Origin: Leptospira semungkisensis
Lineage (GTDB): Bacteria > Spirochaetota > Leptospiria > Leptospirales > Leptospiraceae
Length of the DNA stretch: 64,000 nt
Reading direction: 5' to 3'
Assembly: GCF_004770055.1 (NCBI RefSeq)
Contig: NZ_RQEP01000005.1
Coordinates: 1 to 64,000 of the forward strand
A program made the translations under genes and the position numbers. How positions within the stretch are numbered: position 1 is the first letter of the stretch; every line of letters starts with the position of its first letter. Positions 1 through 8,979 of this stretch are shown piece by piece. Under the pieces are notes generated by a model that was given only the letters and a program-made list of their open reading frames with translations, was not told the origin of the DNA and did no database searches.

Positions 1-344
1 ATATTGTAGAATGAGTGTAGCTAATTTGTTTTCTTAGTGTTCGAGATTATTATATCAATGGCGAACTCATCACCACCGATTAACCTCAGCTAATAAAAAA
101 TTTAATTTCTCATTCGCAGTTATTAAGTTGTAAAAGAACTGATTATTTGCCTTGGCGAGTCTTTGTTTTTGAGGGAGAAGGCTCTCCGTCTTTTAAACTC
201 GCTTCCGCTTTGCCGGCGATCTCCCATACGGAAAAGGCCGTAAAAACCAATGTAGGGAATTGAGCCACCCGGTCAATGAAAAACCTACATAATTCTGTAC
301 ATTTTTTTAAAAAGGAAATCTCCGGAGAAGGAGCTATTTTCGAA
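1..344. other. AT-rich stretch without a supported gene
   Basis: No convincing gene is visible here. The only open frame, on the minus strand, runs into the 3' end of the glycosylase gene. It has no start codon with a ribosome-binding site outside that overlap and no recognisable domain, so it is not called. The far left edge may hold the end or promoter of a gene outside the window. Confidence 0.4.
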
Positions 345-1049
345 TCAATACTCTTCTTCCATATCAACTGAATAGTTTTCGCCGATGGAAAACGCGCAAA
401 TTCGAGATAAATGAGTGTACGACAAGCCAGTTTCCTCAGCCCAAGCATTGAATTGTTTCTGGATTGCTGACATATCTTTTTTGGATTTTCCAGTGGAGGA
501 CAAAGGAAGGCCTATATCACGTAAACATAATATAACATCTGAAGATAAAATAAAAGAATCTCTTCCTACAAAACGCAAGAAGTACTGCCCCGTGTTTCCG
601 CCCAATCTGGATCCATGTTTGGATAGAAAATCCAAAAGCCCGACCTGATCTTGAATAGGCCAATCCGACAAAAATTTTCCGAAACTACCATGTTCGCGGG
701 CAATATCCACGACGAACTGCGCATTCTTTCTCACTGCTGAGATCTTTTGCGCATTGCGAATGATCTTCTCATCCGATTCTAAGCCGTCCCAAAATCGATT
801 TGGCTGCTTGAGTAATTTTGCAGGATCGAATCCTAAGAATGCCTCTTCAAAGCCTGGCCATTTATTTTCTACAACCTTCCAAACAAAACCAGCCGAAAAG
901 ATCCGCTTTGACATTTCGCTGAGCACTCGATCATCGGAGAGACGAGCAAGTTTGCTTTTAGGACTTACTTTAGGAAGAAGAGTTTGTAGGATCTTCTCCC
1001 CGCCTTTTCTTTTGGCTGCTCGTTTTTGGATCTTGTCAAAAGAGATCAT
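345..1049 (-). CDS. DNA-3-methyladenine glycosylase I-like protein
   Basis: A 234-residue protein that resembles the HhH-GPD methyladenine glycosylase family, which excises alkylated bases in base excision repair. It opens with a conserved-looking block, FDKIQKRAAKRKGG, followed by a GF-WKV-E-KWPGFEEAF segment near residues 53-70. A later glycine-rich block, SRLGGNTGQYFLRFVGRDSF, sits near residue 145-165. It is closer to the longer stand-alone family of proteobacteria than to E. coli Tag. The ATG start is preceded by AGGAG at a normal distance. It is transcribed alone, away from the exported cluster that starts at 1265. Family assignment is from remembered sequence similarity; substrate specificity is inferred. 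Confidence 0.72.
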   Translation of the reverse strand: MISFDKIQKRAAKRKGGEKILQTLLPKVSPKSKLARLSDDRVLSEMSKRIFSAGFVWKVVENKWPGFEEAFLGFDPAKLLKQPNRFWDGLESDEKIIRNAQKISAVRKNAQFVVDIAREHGSFGKFLSDWPIQDQVGLLDFLSKHGSRLGGNTGQYFLRFVGRDSFILSSDVILCLRDIGLPLSSTGKSKKDMSAIQKQFNAWAEETGLSYTHLSRICAFSIGENYSVDMEEEY

Positions 1050-1264
1050 TTATACTCCTAAACACAAACGATATGTTCGTAAAAGAATATGTCAGTGAAA
1101 AGTATAATACGTATTTATAATATTATTTTACTCAAGCGCTCTGCATGCGACAGAAGTAAATTAATTTCGAGGGAAAACAGTTTCGTATCATTAATCAGTA
1201 TCTCGAACCGAAGACCGCGCTTATTCTAATTGACCCTCATGAAAATGGCCAGAACGCTGGTTTT

Positions 1265-1720
1265 ATGGCACCCTCGATCCTGAATCGGGTCTTTATTCTG
1301 GTTCTCACCCTTCTATTTGGTGCCCAATCCGTCCATTCTGCCTTTCTATCTGTAGAGATAGAAAATATGATCTGCACTTGCAATCATGGATCCTCTCAAG
1401 AAAGTCATGCGGTTAACCCGGAGGATGCTTTTTTCAAGAAGGGAGATCATTCTAAGCTAAGCCATTCTTCCGATCATAAAATGTCCAAACTGCCGAATTG
1501 TCATTCAACTACCGACAAGACGGATGTCCATACCTGTCCTTGCAAAAAGCATGATAAGGCTTCTCGGGCGAGCGTTTCCTCTTCTACGTATATTAAAGAA
1601 ATCATATATTTGAAATTGAATCCTGACTATTCTGAGTCGGACGCATTTATAGATCCAAATTCCGATTTAGCCAAAGGCTATTTTCCCGATTTCCTCAAAC
1701 CCCCGAAAACAAACGAATAA
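1265..1720 (+). CDS. Cys/His-rich small exported protein
   Basis: A 151-residue protein with a hydrophobic N-terminal signal (about residues 8-26, ending near HSA). The mature part is rich in cysteine and histidine, including ICTCNHG, HSKLSHSSDHKMSK, LPNCHST and TCPCKKHDK. Such a composition suggests binding of a soft or transition metal in the periplasm. I do not recognise a named family. It precedes, by about 230 bp and on the same strand, a run of Met/His-rich envelope proteins, so it may belong to the same metal-related locus. The start is the first ATG that gives a complete signal peptide; no strong ribosome-binding site is visible. Confidence 0.6.
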   Translation: MAPSILNRVFILVLTLLFGAQSVHSAFLSVEIENMICTCNHGSSQESHAVNPEDAFFKKGDHSKLSHSSDHKMSKLPNCHSTTDKTDVHTCPCKKHDKASRASVSSSTYIKEIIYLKLNPDYSESDAFIDPNSDLAKGYFPDFLKPPKTNE

Positions 1721-1954
1721 AGGCTAAAATAGGATCCTTCCGAGTCCTATTCAGGAGTGGCAACTTCTAACGTCGACCCGTTAGTAGACCACTCTAAGGC
1801 GAAGAATATTCGGAAATCTTATCGAGCTATACGGTTCTTCTGTTCCGCGTATCTAAAAGTGGAGGCGGCCCAAGGCTCATTCAAGATTTCCTGTTTCTAC
1901 CTAGCTATTCTACCGGAACGAATTCGCAAAGAATGAAATACTCTGGTGAATATT

Positions 1955-3343
1955 ATGTTATTCAAACGGACAATTGTATGTATTACATTTTTGTTATTCA
2001 TACTGAATTGCACTCTTTCAAAGGATGAGGGATATAATCAAGGCGTAATGGCCATGAACATATTCGCTTCTACACAGACCCAGGCGATAGCTTACGCTTC
2101 CAACGTTGGGGGAAGTTTCGGGGTAAATGCCGTAAGTGCTTCTTTCGCAGGGAAGATAAGTGTTTATGATCAGATACAGTCCTTAGGTATGCCTACCGGG
2201 ATACTTGCGACTGACGTAGGTTCCGGACATATTCTTACTTCCATTCCTGGGAACAATAGCGTCCAGGTCCTGGATATCAGGAAATCAAATGCTATATTAA
2301 AAACACTGAATGTAGGGACTAAGCCTGGAATGATTTCAGTGGATCCTGCTAACACGGATCATAATTGGCTTATGAACGATGGAGACGGAAGCGGAGCAGA
2401 TCCGATCCTCTGCCCCGGCCAACCGAGCAAGGGATCATTTACTGTGATCCACGATAGTACGGATCCCGTAATTATCAGCGATATTCACACTTCTATTTGT
2501 ATCGGGTTAGGTCCTCACTCAGCGGCTTCTCAAACAGTGAGCCCGTTTCTAGCGATGATCACAAATCAGGGCGATAATACGATCAGCGTTGTTGATAACG
2601 ATGAAGACTCGGCTACATTTCTAAGCGCAAATCTCTTAAATACGATTTCGCTCTCTGGAACCCCGAAAGGTATCGTTTATTCTAAATATACGAATAAGTT
2701 TTACACGTATCTAGCTTCCGGTTCCGGTAGCATTGCAGTGATCGATCCGACGGGCAACGGAAATACCGGAGCCTTAGGCACAAGCATAAGCAACGTAGGA
2801 ACAAAGTATTCTGTATTAAAGATCGATTCTTCCGGACGTTATCTGCTTCTTTCAGGAACAGATACATCCACTTCTCCCAATAAGGGGCTTTTGCTTGGGG
2901 TCGATCTTCATACGGGAGCCTTGGGAACTCCGATCTCTGTTTCAAACATAGGGTTCTCGGATATCCAAGAGACGCCTGACGGCAAACATTTGTTAGTTGC
3001 TTCTGCTTCTACAGATTCGAGCACTGCAACGGATCTGCTTTATGTATATAGTACATCGAGCCTACCGGATTTGAGCCTGATCAAAAGCATTCAAGTCGGA
3101 AGCACGAATCAGTCTTATCGTACCTTCTCGATGAATTCTTCGGGAACTTCCCTTATGGGGGTCTTCGTTCCGAATTATACGGATGGCACGATCACTGTTC
3201 TAAGTGCAGGCTTGGATCCGATCCAAACCCTTTTAGTCGGAGGGAATCCTACTTATACCACCGTTTATTCGATGGGTGGAGGATCTTCGATGGGGCATAT
3301 GCACGGCGACATGGGCGATATGGGTAGTATGAATGGGTTGTAA
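1955..3343 (+). CDS. YncE-like beta-propeller lipoprotein with Met/His-rich tail
   Basis: A 462-residue putative lipoprotein: the signal ends in FILNC, a spirochaete-style lipobox. The body has repeated blade-like segments (ending in GNNSVQVLDI, GDNTISVVDND, SGSIAVIDP and DGTITVLSA) typical of YncE/surface-layer seven-bladed beta-propellers. The last 25 residues are dominated by Met, His, Asp and Gly (GHMHGDMGDMGSM), a pattern seen in copper-handling proteins. The ATG at 1955 is preferred to a GTG at 1946 because GGTGA lies just upstream of it. Its end overlaps the next gene by 11 bases, so the two are probably translated together. Copper or silver binding is inference from composition. Confidence 0.68.
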   Translation: MLFKRTIVCITFLLFILNCTLSKDEGYNQGVMAMNIFASTQTQAIAYASNVGGSFGVNAVSASFAGKISVYDQIQSLGMPTGILATDVGSGHILTSIPGNNSVQVLDIRKSNAILKTLNVGTKPGMISVDPANTDHNWLMNDGDGSGADPILCPGQPSKGSFTVIHDSTDPVIISDIHTSICIGLGPHSAASQTVSPFLAMITNQGDNTISVVDNDEDSATFLSANLLNTISLSGTPKGIVYSKYTNKFYTYLASGSGSIAVIDPTGNGNTGALGTSISNVGTKYSVLKIDSSGRYLLLSGTDTSTSPNKGLLLGVDLHTGALGTPISVSNIGFSDIQETPDGKHLLVASASTDSSTATDLLYVYSTSSLPDLSLIKSIQVGSTNQSYRTFSMNSSGTSLMGVFVPNYTDGTITVLSAGLDPIQTLLVGGNPTYTTVYSMGGGSSMGHMHGDMGDMGSMNGL

Positions 3344-4490
3344 GAGATCCTTCCTATTATTCTTTCTTCTTCTTTGTTTTATTCATTCTCCGCTGTTTTC
3401 GCAAGGAGGGATTTTCGATTCTCCTTCCGAGCCTGAAAAACCGCAAGAGGAGGAGAAGGACCATAAGGTCCATAAAAGTTCCGGTAAGGAAGAGCATAAG
3501 GATGATCATTTGTTGGAAGCTCCTGCAAGCTTGATGGGTACGCATATTCATCAACCCGGAAAGATAATGGTAGAATATCGTTATATGCTAATGAATATGC
3601 AAGGCCTGTACAGCGGAGGGCAAACGATCAGTCCGATGTTTCCTTTGAACCTTCCCCACGCAACCGGTGCAAATGGAGGAACCGGAGGAAATTCCGGATC
3701 TAGCACATACATGATGGTTCCTCAGAGAATGATGATGGAAATGCAGATGGCAAATGTAATGGCCTCTATAACCGAGAACCTTTCCGTCATGGTCATGATT
3801 CCGTATGTTCGGAACAATATGGAGATGCTGAATGGAGGAACTTACTTAAAGTCCTATATGAGCTCTAAAGGGATCGGAGATATACAAGGGCAACTAACGT
3901 ATAGATTCGTAAAAATGGAACATCATAATCTTTTGGTCAACTTTGGACTTAGCCTTCCTACCGGTTCCGTCGACCAAAGGGATTCCATGGGACAGAGCAT
4001 GGGAATGATCCAAGCCAAGGTTCCCTATAATATGCAACCTGGAACTAGGACTTATAATCCATCTCCGGGACTCACTTATACCGGTAACTCGGGTGGATTC
4101 TTTTGGGGTTCTCAATTCTTGGCCAATCTTCGCTATGGAAAGAATGATAACGGATATAGATTCGGAAATCGTTATGAAGCATCTCTCTGGGCTGGGTTCA
4201 AGATCTTGGATTGGATGTCCCTTCTCGGAAGAATTCAGTACCAGAAATGGGACAATATCACAGGAATTGATAAAGCACTGGATCAAACCATGGATCCCCA
4301 GAACGATCCGAATCTTCAAGGAGGAAGAAGAGGTCTCGTATTTGCGGGAATGAATATTAAACTTCCTTTTAGTTCGGAAACGGAAACAAGGATCAATGTG
4401 GAATATGGAACTCCTTTTTACCAACATCTGAACGGTCCTCAACTCGGAGCTAAATCAGTGTTCAACCTGACGGCTCAATTGGTTTTCTAA
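3333..4490 (+). CDS. Met/His-rich outer-membrane transporter-like protein
   Basis: A 385-residue exported protein with a signal peptide ending near SPLFSQG. A charged, His-rich linker follows (HKVHKSSGKEEHKDDH, about residues 45-61). The rest resembles the transporter/phenol-degradation family of outer-membrane barrels: alternating strands such as GDIQGQLTYRF and VNFGLSLPTGS, ending in the aromatic LTAQLVF typical of barrel C termini. Methionine is unusually frequent (YMLMNMQG, MMVPQRMMMEMQMANVMA), which with the Met/His tail of the preceding propeller protein suggests soft-metal binding. It overlaps the upstream gene and is followed after 14 bases by the cytochrome lipoprotein gene, consistent with one operon. 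Exact substrate unknown. Confidence 0.65.
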   Translation: MGCKRSFLLFFLLLCFIHSPLFSQGGIFDSPSEPEKPQEEEKDHKVHKSSGKEEHKDDHLLEAPASLMGTHIHQPGKIMVEYRYMLMNMQGLYSGGQTISPMFPLNLPHATGANGGTGGNSGSSTYMMVPQRMMMEMQMANVMASITENLSVMVMIPYVRNNMEMLNGGTYLKSYMSSKGIGDIQGQLTYRFVKMEHHNLLVNFGLSLPTGSVDQRDSMGQSMGMIQAKVPYNMQPGTRTYNPSPGLTYTGNSGGFFWGSQFLANLRYGKNDNGYRFGNRYEASLWAGFKILDWMSLLGRIQYQKWDNITGIDKALDQTMDPQNDPNLQGGRRGLVFAGMNIKLPFSSETETRINVEYGTPFYQHLNGPQLGAKSVFNLTAQLVF

Positions 4491-4504
4491 TCGGGAGAAA
4501 AATC

Positions 4505-4945
4505 GTGGAACAAGAAATGATGAGACAAACAAAAGAACGATTCATTCGATACGGAGCCATCGCTTTGCTTCTATCCTATTGTTTCTTGTTTACGAACTGC
4601 GAGAACTCGGGTGCGGATCAAAAAAGAGATCCGCATCTATATAGCCTTCTCTCTACAAGCATCCCTACAACCTTCGTTTGCGCGGATCCTCAACCTGCAT
4701 TTGCAAGTTTGAATCAACAAGGAGCGATCATTGCCTCTTGCGGAAGTTGCCACTCTGGATCTACTATCAATGGTGGCGTAGATGTAACCAGTTACTCTTC
4801 TCTAAAATCCCAAACCGTTTCCGGAAATGCGAGCATGAGCGTTTTCTATAGAGTATTGCTTCCTGGCAATATAATGTCCCAATACACTACATCTGCCTTA
4901 AACCAAGCAGTCTATTGCTGGATCCAAGGAGGAACCAATCCATGA
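4505..4945 (+). CDS. c-type cytochrome lipoprotein, single heme
   Basis: A 146-residue protein with an N-terminal hydrophobic segment and a lipobox ending in FTNC at residue 32. One CXXCH motif, CGSCH at residues 79-83, is the covalent heme c site. A methionine further on (for example in NIMSQY) may be the distal axial ligand. Proteins of this size and layout are small mono-heme electron carriers tethered to a membrane. The GTG start is chosen because GGGAGAA lies upstream; an ATG four codons later lacks such a site. The stop overlaps the next start as ATGA, so it is co-translated with the YceI gene. Confidence 0.75.
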   Translation: MEQEMMRQTKERFIRYGAIALLLSYCFLFTNCENSGADQKRDPHLYSLLSTSIPTTFVCADPQPAFASLNQQGAIIASCGSCHSGSTINGGVDVTSYSSLKSQTVSGNASMSVFYRVLLPGNIMSQYTTSALNQAVYCWIQGGTNP

Positions 4946-5520
4946 ATTATAAAAATAGAAAGTTCCTTCTTCGGAATTCTTTTCTGATCTTATTGGCTCT
5001 TGGTATCACTTCCAGACAGGCTGCGGAGAACAAGACTGTACTACCAAAGCTCAAGATTTCCGAAGGAAAAGTTCTTTTTAGAAGCGAAGCACCTCAGGAA
5101 GAGATTTACGGAAGCGGTAGCTCAGTTTCGGGAGAAGTCGATCCTCAAACAGGATCCGTTCAAATCTTTATAGATATCCGAGACTATAAGACCGGGAATC
5201 ATCTTAGAGATGCTCATATGCACGAAAACTATTTGGAAAGCGATCTCTTTCCCAAGGCTTCTTTTGTAGGAAAGATCTCTTCTTATGATCCTCAATCCGG
5301 AAAAGTGGCTGCCTTAGGAACTTTTCAATTCCATGGACAGCAAAAGGAAAATTTCAAAATAGAAGGCATCCTTTCCCCTGAAAATAGAAAGTTCAGGCTC
5401 ACTTCTTCCTTTTTCATTCTACTCGAAGATTATAAGATAGAAATTCCAAAACTTCTAATATTCAAACTAAATAATAAAGTAGAAGTAAAGACCGACTTCC
5501 TGCTGGAACCGTCCGAATGA
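4942..5520 (+). CDS. YceI-family periplasmic protein
   Basis: A 192-residue exported protein of the YceI lipocalin-like family, whose members bind long isoprenoid or amphipathic ligands in the periplasm. The family signature is clear: ISEGKVLFRSEAP near the start of the mature part, and HMHENYLESDLFPKASFVGK near residues 91-110. The ATG at 4942 is preceded by a strong AGGAGG site and overlaps the stop of the cytochrome gene by four bases. Its own stop overlaps the next start in the same way. YceI proteins beside small cytochromes occur in other bacteria, where a redox role for a bound quinone-like ligand has been proposed; here that is inference. Confidence 0.85.
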   Translation: MNYKNRKFLLRNSFLILLALGITSRQAAENKTVLPKLKISEGKVLFRSEAPQEEIYGSGSSVSGEVDPQTGSVQIFIDIRDYKTGNHLRDAHMHENYLESDLFPKASFVGKISSYDPQSGKVAALGTFQFHGQQKENFKIEGILSPENRKFRLTSSFFILLEDYKIEIPKLLIFKLNNKVEVKTDFLLEPSE

Positions 5521-6689
5521 AACCAAGCTTCTTTTTTAGAATAATATTTTTCTTAACTGTTCTATTCTTAAGCAAATCTGCATTTTCTCAGAATCAGTCT
5601 AGCGCGTTCATGAGCCCTACTCTGATCAATATGCCTTCTACGGAGAACGTAGGATATAAGAATCTGGATCTAAGATTCAACCACAGGTTTGGAGACGCGC
5701 AGAACGGATTCAAGGATTTGTTCGGATTGGATTCCGGTGCCAATATATTGATCGGTGGAGATTACGGGATCACGGATAAAATCTCGATAGGTGTCGCAAG
5801 GATCTCGGATAATAAGACGTACGAATTTAGAACCAAGGCGAGACTTCTTACCCAATCGCAGAGTTCTCCCTTTACGGTTTCTTTCTGGGGCGTAGCATCT
5901 CAGGACACGGATCGACAGGTGGTTCCGCTTACCCCGAATATACAGATCCCAAGTACAGGAATGCCCGCAGTGGATTCTAAATTACAGCAAAACTTGAACC
6001 AATACGTTTTGAGTGACAATGATAAGCGAAGTTATATGGCCTCTATCCTGATCTCCAGAAAAGTGAACCAATACTTCACTCTCCAGATATCTCCCACTTT
6101 CGTTCATCGGAATTTCGTAAAATCAACTCTGGACAATGATCGCTGGGGAGTCGATGTGGGAGGAAGGCTAAAACTATTCAGAAGAGTAGACTTCACTTTT
6201 GAAGCGATCTTTACTAAACAGAGAGATTATATCGGGACCGACTATGCATCTGCGGATAGACAATCCAAGATCGACGGATTTCAAACATTGACCGGAGACC
6301 AGATCAACGCCAACTATTCCCTACCGAAAGATCTCGCCGCAGTATATTTACAAAACGTAATATTAGATAAACCTGTCCAACATTATTCCGTTCCTCTCAG
6401 CTTCGGTGTAGACTTCGAAACGGGAGGCCATGTTTTTCAACTTTTCATAACGGATACAAGAACTCTTTCTCAAACTAAGTTGTTGAATGGAGGAGACTTC
6501 GATTTCAACAAGAGGCAATATTCCGTCGGATTCAACATACACCGAAATTTCTCTTTCGATGAAGACAGTAAGAAAAAAGAATGGGACAGTCCGAAAAAAG
6601 AAGACGACATACAGAAGAAGGAACCTTCCCTTCCTTCCGGCTCCGAAAATCCTTCGGATAAAAAAGAGGAGAAGGAACCGCAATCTTAG
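5517..6689 (+). CDS. DUF5777-like outer-membrane beta-barrel protein
   Basis: A 390-residue protein with a signal peptide ending near SAFSQ. The mature N-terminal region (PTLINMPSTENVGYKNLDLRFNHRFGD) and the following GANILIGGDYGITDKISIGV segment match the DUF5777 barrel family, which in other phyla also sits beside YceI and cytochrome genes. Alternating beta strands run to about residue 350. A very charged tail follows (KKEWDSPKKEDDIQKKE) that probably lies in the periplasm. It starts within the YceI stop codon (ATGA) and is the last gene of the cluster. The minus-strand gene at 6693 converges only 3 bases away. Function unknown. Confidence 0.7.
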   Translation: MKPSFFFRIIFFLTVLFLSKSAFSQNQSSAFMSPTLINMPSTENVGYKNLDLRFNHRFGDAQNGFKDLFGLDSGANILIGGDYGITDKISIGVARISDNKTYEFRTKARLLTQSQSSPFTVSFWGVASQDTDRQVVPLTPNIQIPSTGMPAVDSKLQQNLNQYVLSDNDKRSYMASILISRKVNQYFTLQISPTFVHRNFVKSTLDNDRWGVDVGGRLKLFRRVDFTFEAIFTKQRDYIGTDYASADRQSKIDGFQTLTGDQINANYSLPKDLAAVYLQNVILDKPVQHYSVPLSFGVDFETGGHVFQLFITDTRTLSQTKLLNGGDFDFNKRQYSVGFNIHRNFSFDEDSKKKEWDSPKKEDDIQKKEPSLPSGSENPSDKKEEKEPQS

Positions 6690-6692
6690 ATC

Positions 6693-7361
6693 TTATTTAA
6701 AGCGACTCAAAAATTCAAAGGCCATCTTATATCTATCTTCACTACTTTTCTTTGTAGGCCCATGTATTTGCTCATACAATATTTCTAATCTTTTAACAAT
6801 AAGTATCGTTGCATCAAGAAGTGGAATTAACTCCAAGCGGTTTTGAGAATACTTGCGAAGCTGAATATTTACGTATTCAGGTAATATTTCTATTTCAGTG
6901 TTTTTTAGATTTAAAAGGGTTGTGGCGACTTCTTCATCAACGAAAATTTGAAAAAGTTCTTTGGGCTCACAATCAGCATCATACTCTTTATCAAGAGTCA
7001 AGATCCATTCAGGAACACCCTCTAAAGTAGGCTGCTTATATTTCTCTTTTCGAATGGATCGTGGAAGTAATAAACCAGCAAAAGGAGACGAACGACGTCG
7101 CACTTTTACAGATGTTAAAAAAACTGCTGGTTCTAATCTACCAAAGAAACCAATTTCTACTGCAAATCCTTTCCAAACTCCAATTGCCCTCTGCGCAACA
7201 TCGGGTTGCCCGATTACCTCTCCATCATCAAGTAGCCCAGCAAAATCATTCAAAATTCGGGTGTCTCGTTTATTTGAACTTTTACTTAAAAAGTGAGTCA
7301 AGAGATACCATAAAACAGCTCCCGGTGCTATAACATAGAGGAGAAATTCGGATTGAGTCAT
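6693..7361 (-). CDS. Conserved hypothetical protein with one membrane segment
   Basis: A 222-residue protein that I do not recognise. It has a single N-terminal hydrophobic segment (about residues 5-24, FLLYVIAPGAVLWYLLTHFL) followed by a soluble domain of mixed helix and strand. No catalytic motif stands out. The ATG start gives the membrane anchor directly. It stands alone between the end of the envelope cluster and the AhpD-like gene, on the opposite strand to both. The codon use looks more AT-rich than its neighbours, which could mean later acquisition; this is an impression only. Confidence 0.55.
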   Translation of the reverse strand: MTQSEFLLYVIAPGAVLWYLLTHFLSKSSNKRDTRILNDFAGLLDDGEVIGQPDVAQRAIGVWKGFAVEIGFFGRLEPAVFLTSVKVRRRSSPFAGLLLPRSIRKEKYKQPTLEGVPEWILTLDKEYDADCEPKELFQIFVDEEVATTLLNLKNTEIEILPEYVNIQLRKYSQNRLELIPLLDATILIVKRLEILYEQIHGPTKKSSEDRYKMAFEFLSRFK

Positions 7362-7474
7362 TCTTCAAAATTACCTAAGTAGCAAAGGAAGGGAAAGTAA
7401 CTTTCCGTCACAAAAATTTTCGTACGTGTCACAAACCAACTATAGAAGCGTCTTCCTTTTAAAAGAGGAAATTA

Positions 7475-7915
7475 ATGAGCACCAGATTTAACTACGCCAA
7501 AGTCTATCCACAAGTCTTAGAGAAAATGCTAGAGATGGAAAACTTTGCTAAGAGCACAGGGATCGAACCCAAACTCTATGAATTGATCAAGATCAGAGCC
7601 TCTCAGATTAACGGATGCGCATTTTGTTTGAACATGCACACTGTAGATAGTAGAGCCTTGGGCGAAGAAGAAAGAAGGATCTACCTTCTAGACGCTTGGA
7701 GAGAAACCACATACTATACCGAGAAAGAAAAAGCTGCCTTGGAATTAACCGAGTATGTGACAAAGATCTCCGAAGCAGGAGTCCCCGACGAGGTATATGA
7801 CAGAGTCAGAAAGCAATTCGATGAAAAGGAAACGATCGGTCTTGTGATCGTGATCAATACGATCAACTCTTGGAATCGGATCGCAATCTCTACGAAAATG
7901 ATGCCTCCAGCTTAA
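7475..7915 (+). CDS. Carboxymuconolactone decarboxylase/AhpD-like protein
   Basis: A 146-residue member of the carboxymuconolactone decarboxylase family, close to the AhpD-type alkylhydroperoxidases. The signature is E-x-IKIRASQINGCAFCLNMH near residues 39-58: a CXXC redox pair with the following histidine and an upstream glutamate forming the proton relay. Family members reduce peroxides with the cysteine pair or act on lactones. AGAGGAA lies ahead of the ATG. It is a single-gene unit, and nothing adjacent suggests a dedicated reductase partner. Confidence 0.85.
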   Translation: MSTRFNYAKVYPQVLEKMLEMENFAKSTGIEPKLYELIKIRASQINGCAFCLNMHTVDSRALGEEERRIYLLDAWRETTYYTEKEKAALELTEYVTKISEAGVPDEVYDRVRKQFDEKETIGLVIVINTINSWNRIAISTKMMPPA

Positions 7916-8054
7916 AAAAATTCTACTTAGTTTAAAAACACATGCGTGCCTCTTTCAGATGATATCAATGCTTGAGGTACGTATGAAAACAAAAACTACT
8001 CTGACTTAGTTTCCATCTCCGTGATTCTTCCTTTCTTGGAAAATTAAGAAATCT

Positions 8055-8978
8055 TTATGCGACACTTCTCTCTCTACCTAAAAGTTCCGCCAATACAACT
8101 CCTGTGAGAATCAATCCACATCCTAATAATCCAGTCCCATCCAGAGTCTCGTTCAAAGTAAAATACGCCAGAATAGCGGAAAAGACTGGTTCCAACGAAA
8201 AGATCAATCCCGCCCGAGTAGGAGAAATTCCCTTCTGGTACTTGGTCTGAAGAAATGTAGTTCCTACAGAAGAGATCAAAGCATTGTATAGCAACGCAGG
8301 CATGACCTTCTCATCCAATCGAACGAATAAGGGTTCAAATCCGCTCCAATCCAAAAGGAACGCCAGACCGAAAGAAAATACGCTCGTAACCAAGGTCTGA
8401 GAAAGAAGAAGAATATCTAAAGGACAAGATTTACTCGCCTTATCCACATAAATAATATAGAGAGAAAAGAAAAATGCGCCGCAGAGAGTAAGCACATCTC
8501 CCAAGCGAAATGATATTACGAATTTATGATCCTCAGTCCATTCTGAGGAAAGAAAGAAAAGCCCGAGCATGACCACGATCACACCCAGAAGATTTCCAGA
8601 GTTCGGCGTCTTCTTCCAGAAAATAGTCTGCAAGATAGGAGTAATCACAACCAAGGTTCCGGTCAGAAATCCGGACTTGGTAGCAGTCGTATATTTCAAC
8701 CCGATAGTCTCAAAAGCGAATCCCAGAAACATCCAGAACCCTAAAAGAAATGCCAAGAAATAGAGACCCTTATTCTCTTTTAAATTGGGAAATCGAGTAC
8801 CTTCGGACCTTTGCTTTATAAAAATATAAATTAGAAATACTAGATAAGCAAGGGCAAATCTGATCCCAATAAATAGACAGGAAGAAACGGAAATAAGACT
8901 CAGCTTGGTTGCGGAGAAAGTGCCTCCCCAGATCAGAGTGCAAAAAATAAGCGCGAACTCGTTTCGATAGCGGTTCAT
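8055..8978 (-). CDS. EamA/DMT-family transporter
   Basis: A 307-residue integral membrane protein with about ten hydrophobic segments arranged as two EamA repeats. The first repeat begins LIFCTLIWGGTFSATKLSL; the second begins near GDVLTLCGAFFFSLYIIYV. Members of the drug/metabolite transporter superfamily export metabolites or amino acids; the substrate here cannot be read from sequence. Its start lies one base after the stop of the upstream carboxypeptidase gene, so the two form a tight pair and are probably co-translated. A second EamA gene lies at 47739. Confidence 0.85.
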   Translation of the reverse strand: MNRYRNEFALIFCTLIWGGTFSATKLSLISVSSCLFIGIRFALAYLVFLIYIFIKQRSEGTRFPNLKENKGLYFLAFLLGFWMFLGFAFETIGLKYTTATKSGFLTGTLVVITPILQTIFWKKTPNSGNLLGVIVVMLGLFFLSSEWTEDHKFVISFRLGDVLTLCGAFFFSLYIIYVDKASKSCPLDILLLSQTLVTSVFSFGLAFLLDWSGFEPLFVRLDEKVMPALLYNALISSVGTTFLQTKYQKGISPTRAGLIFSLEPVFSAILAYFTLNETLDGTGLLGCGLILTGVVLAELLGRERSVA

Positions 8979-8979
8979 T

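Noticed and set aside
143..448. Open frame of about 100 residues on the minus strand
   Set aside because: Overlaps the end of the glycosylase gene, has no start with a ribosome site outside that overlap and no recognisable domain.
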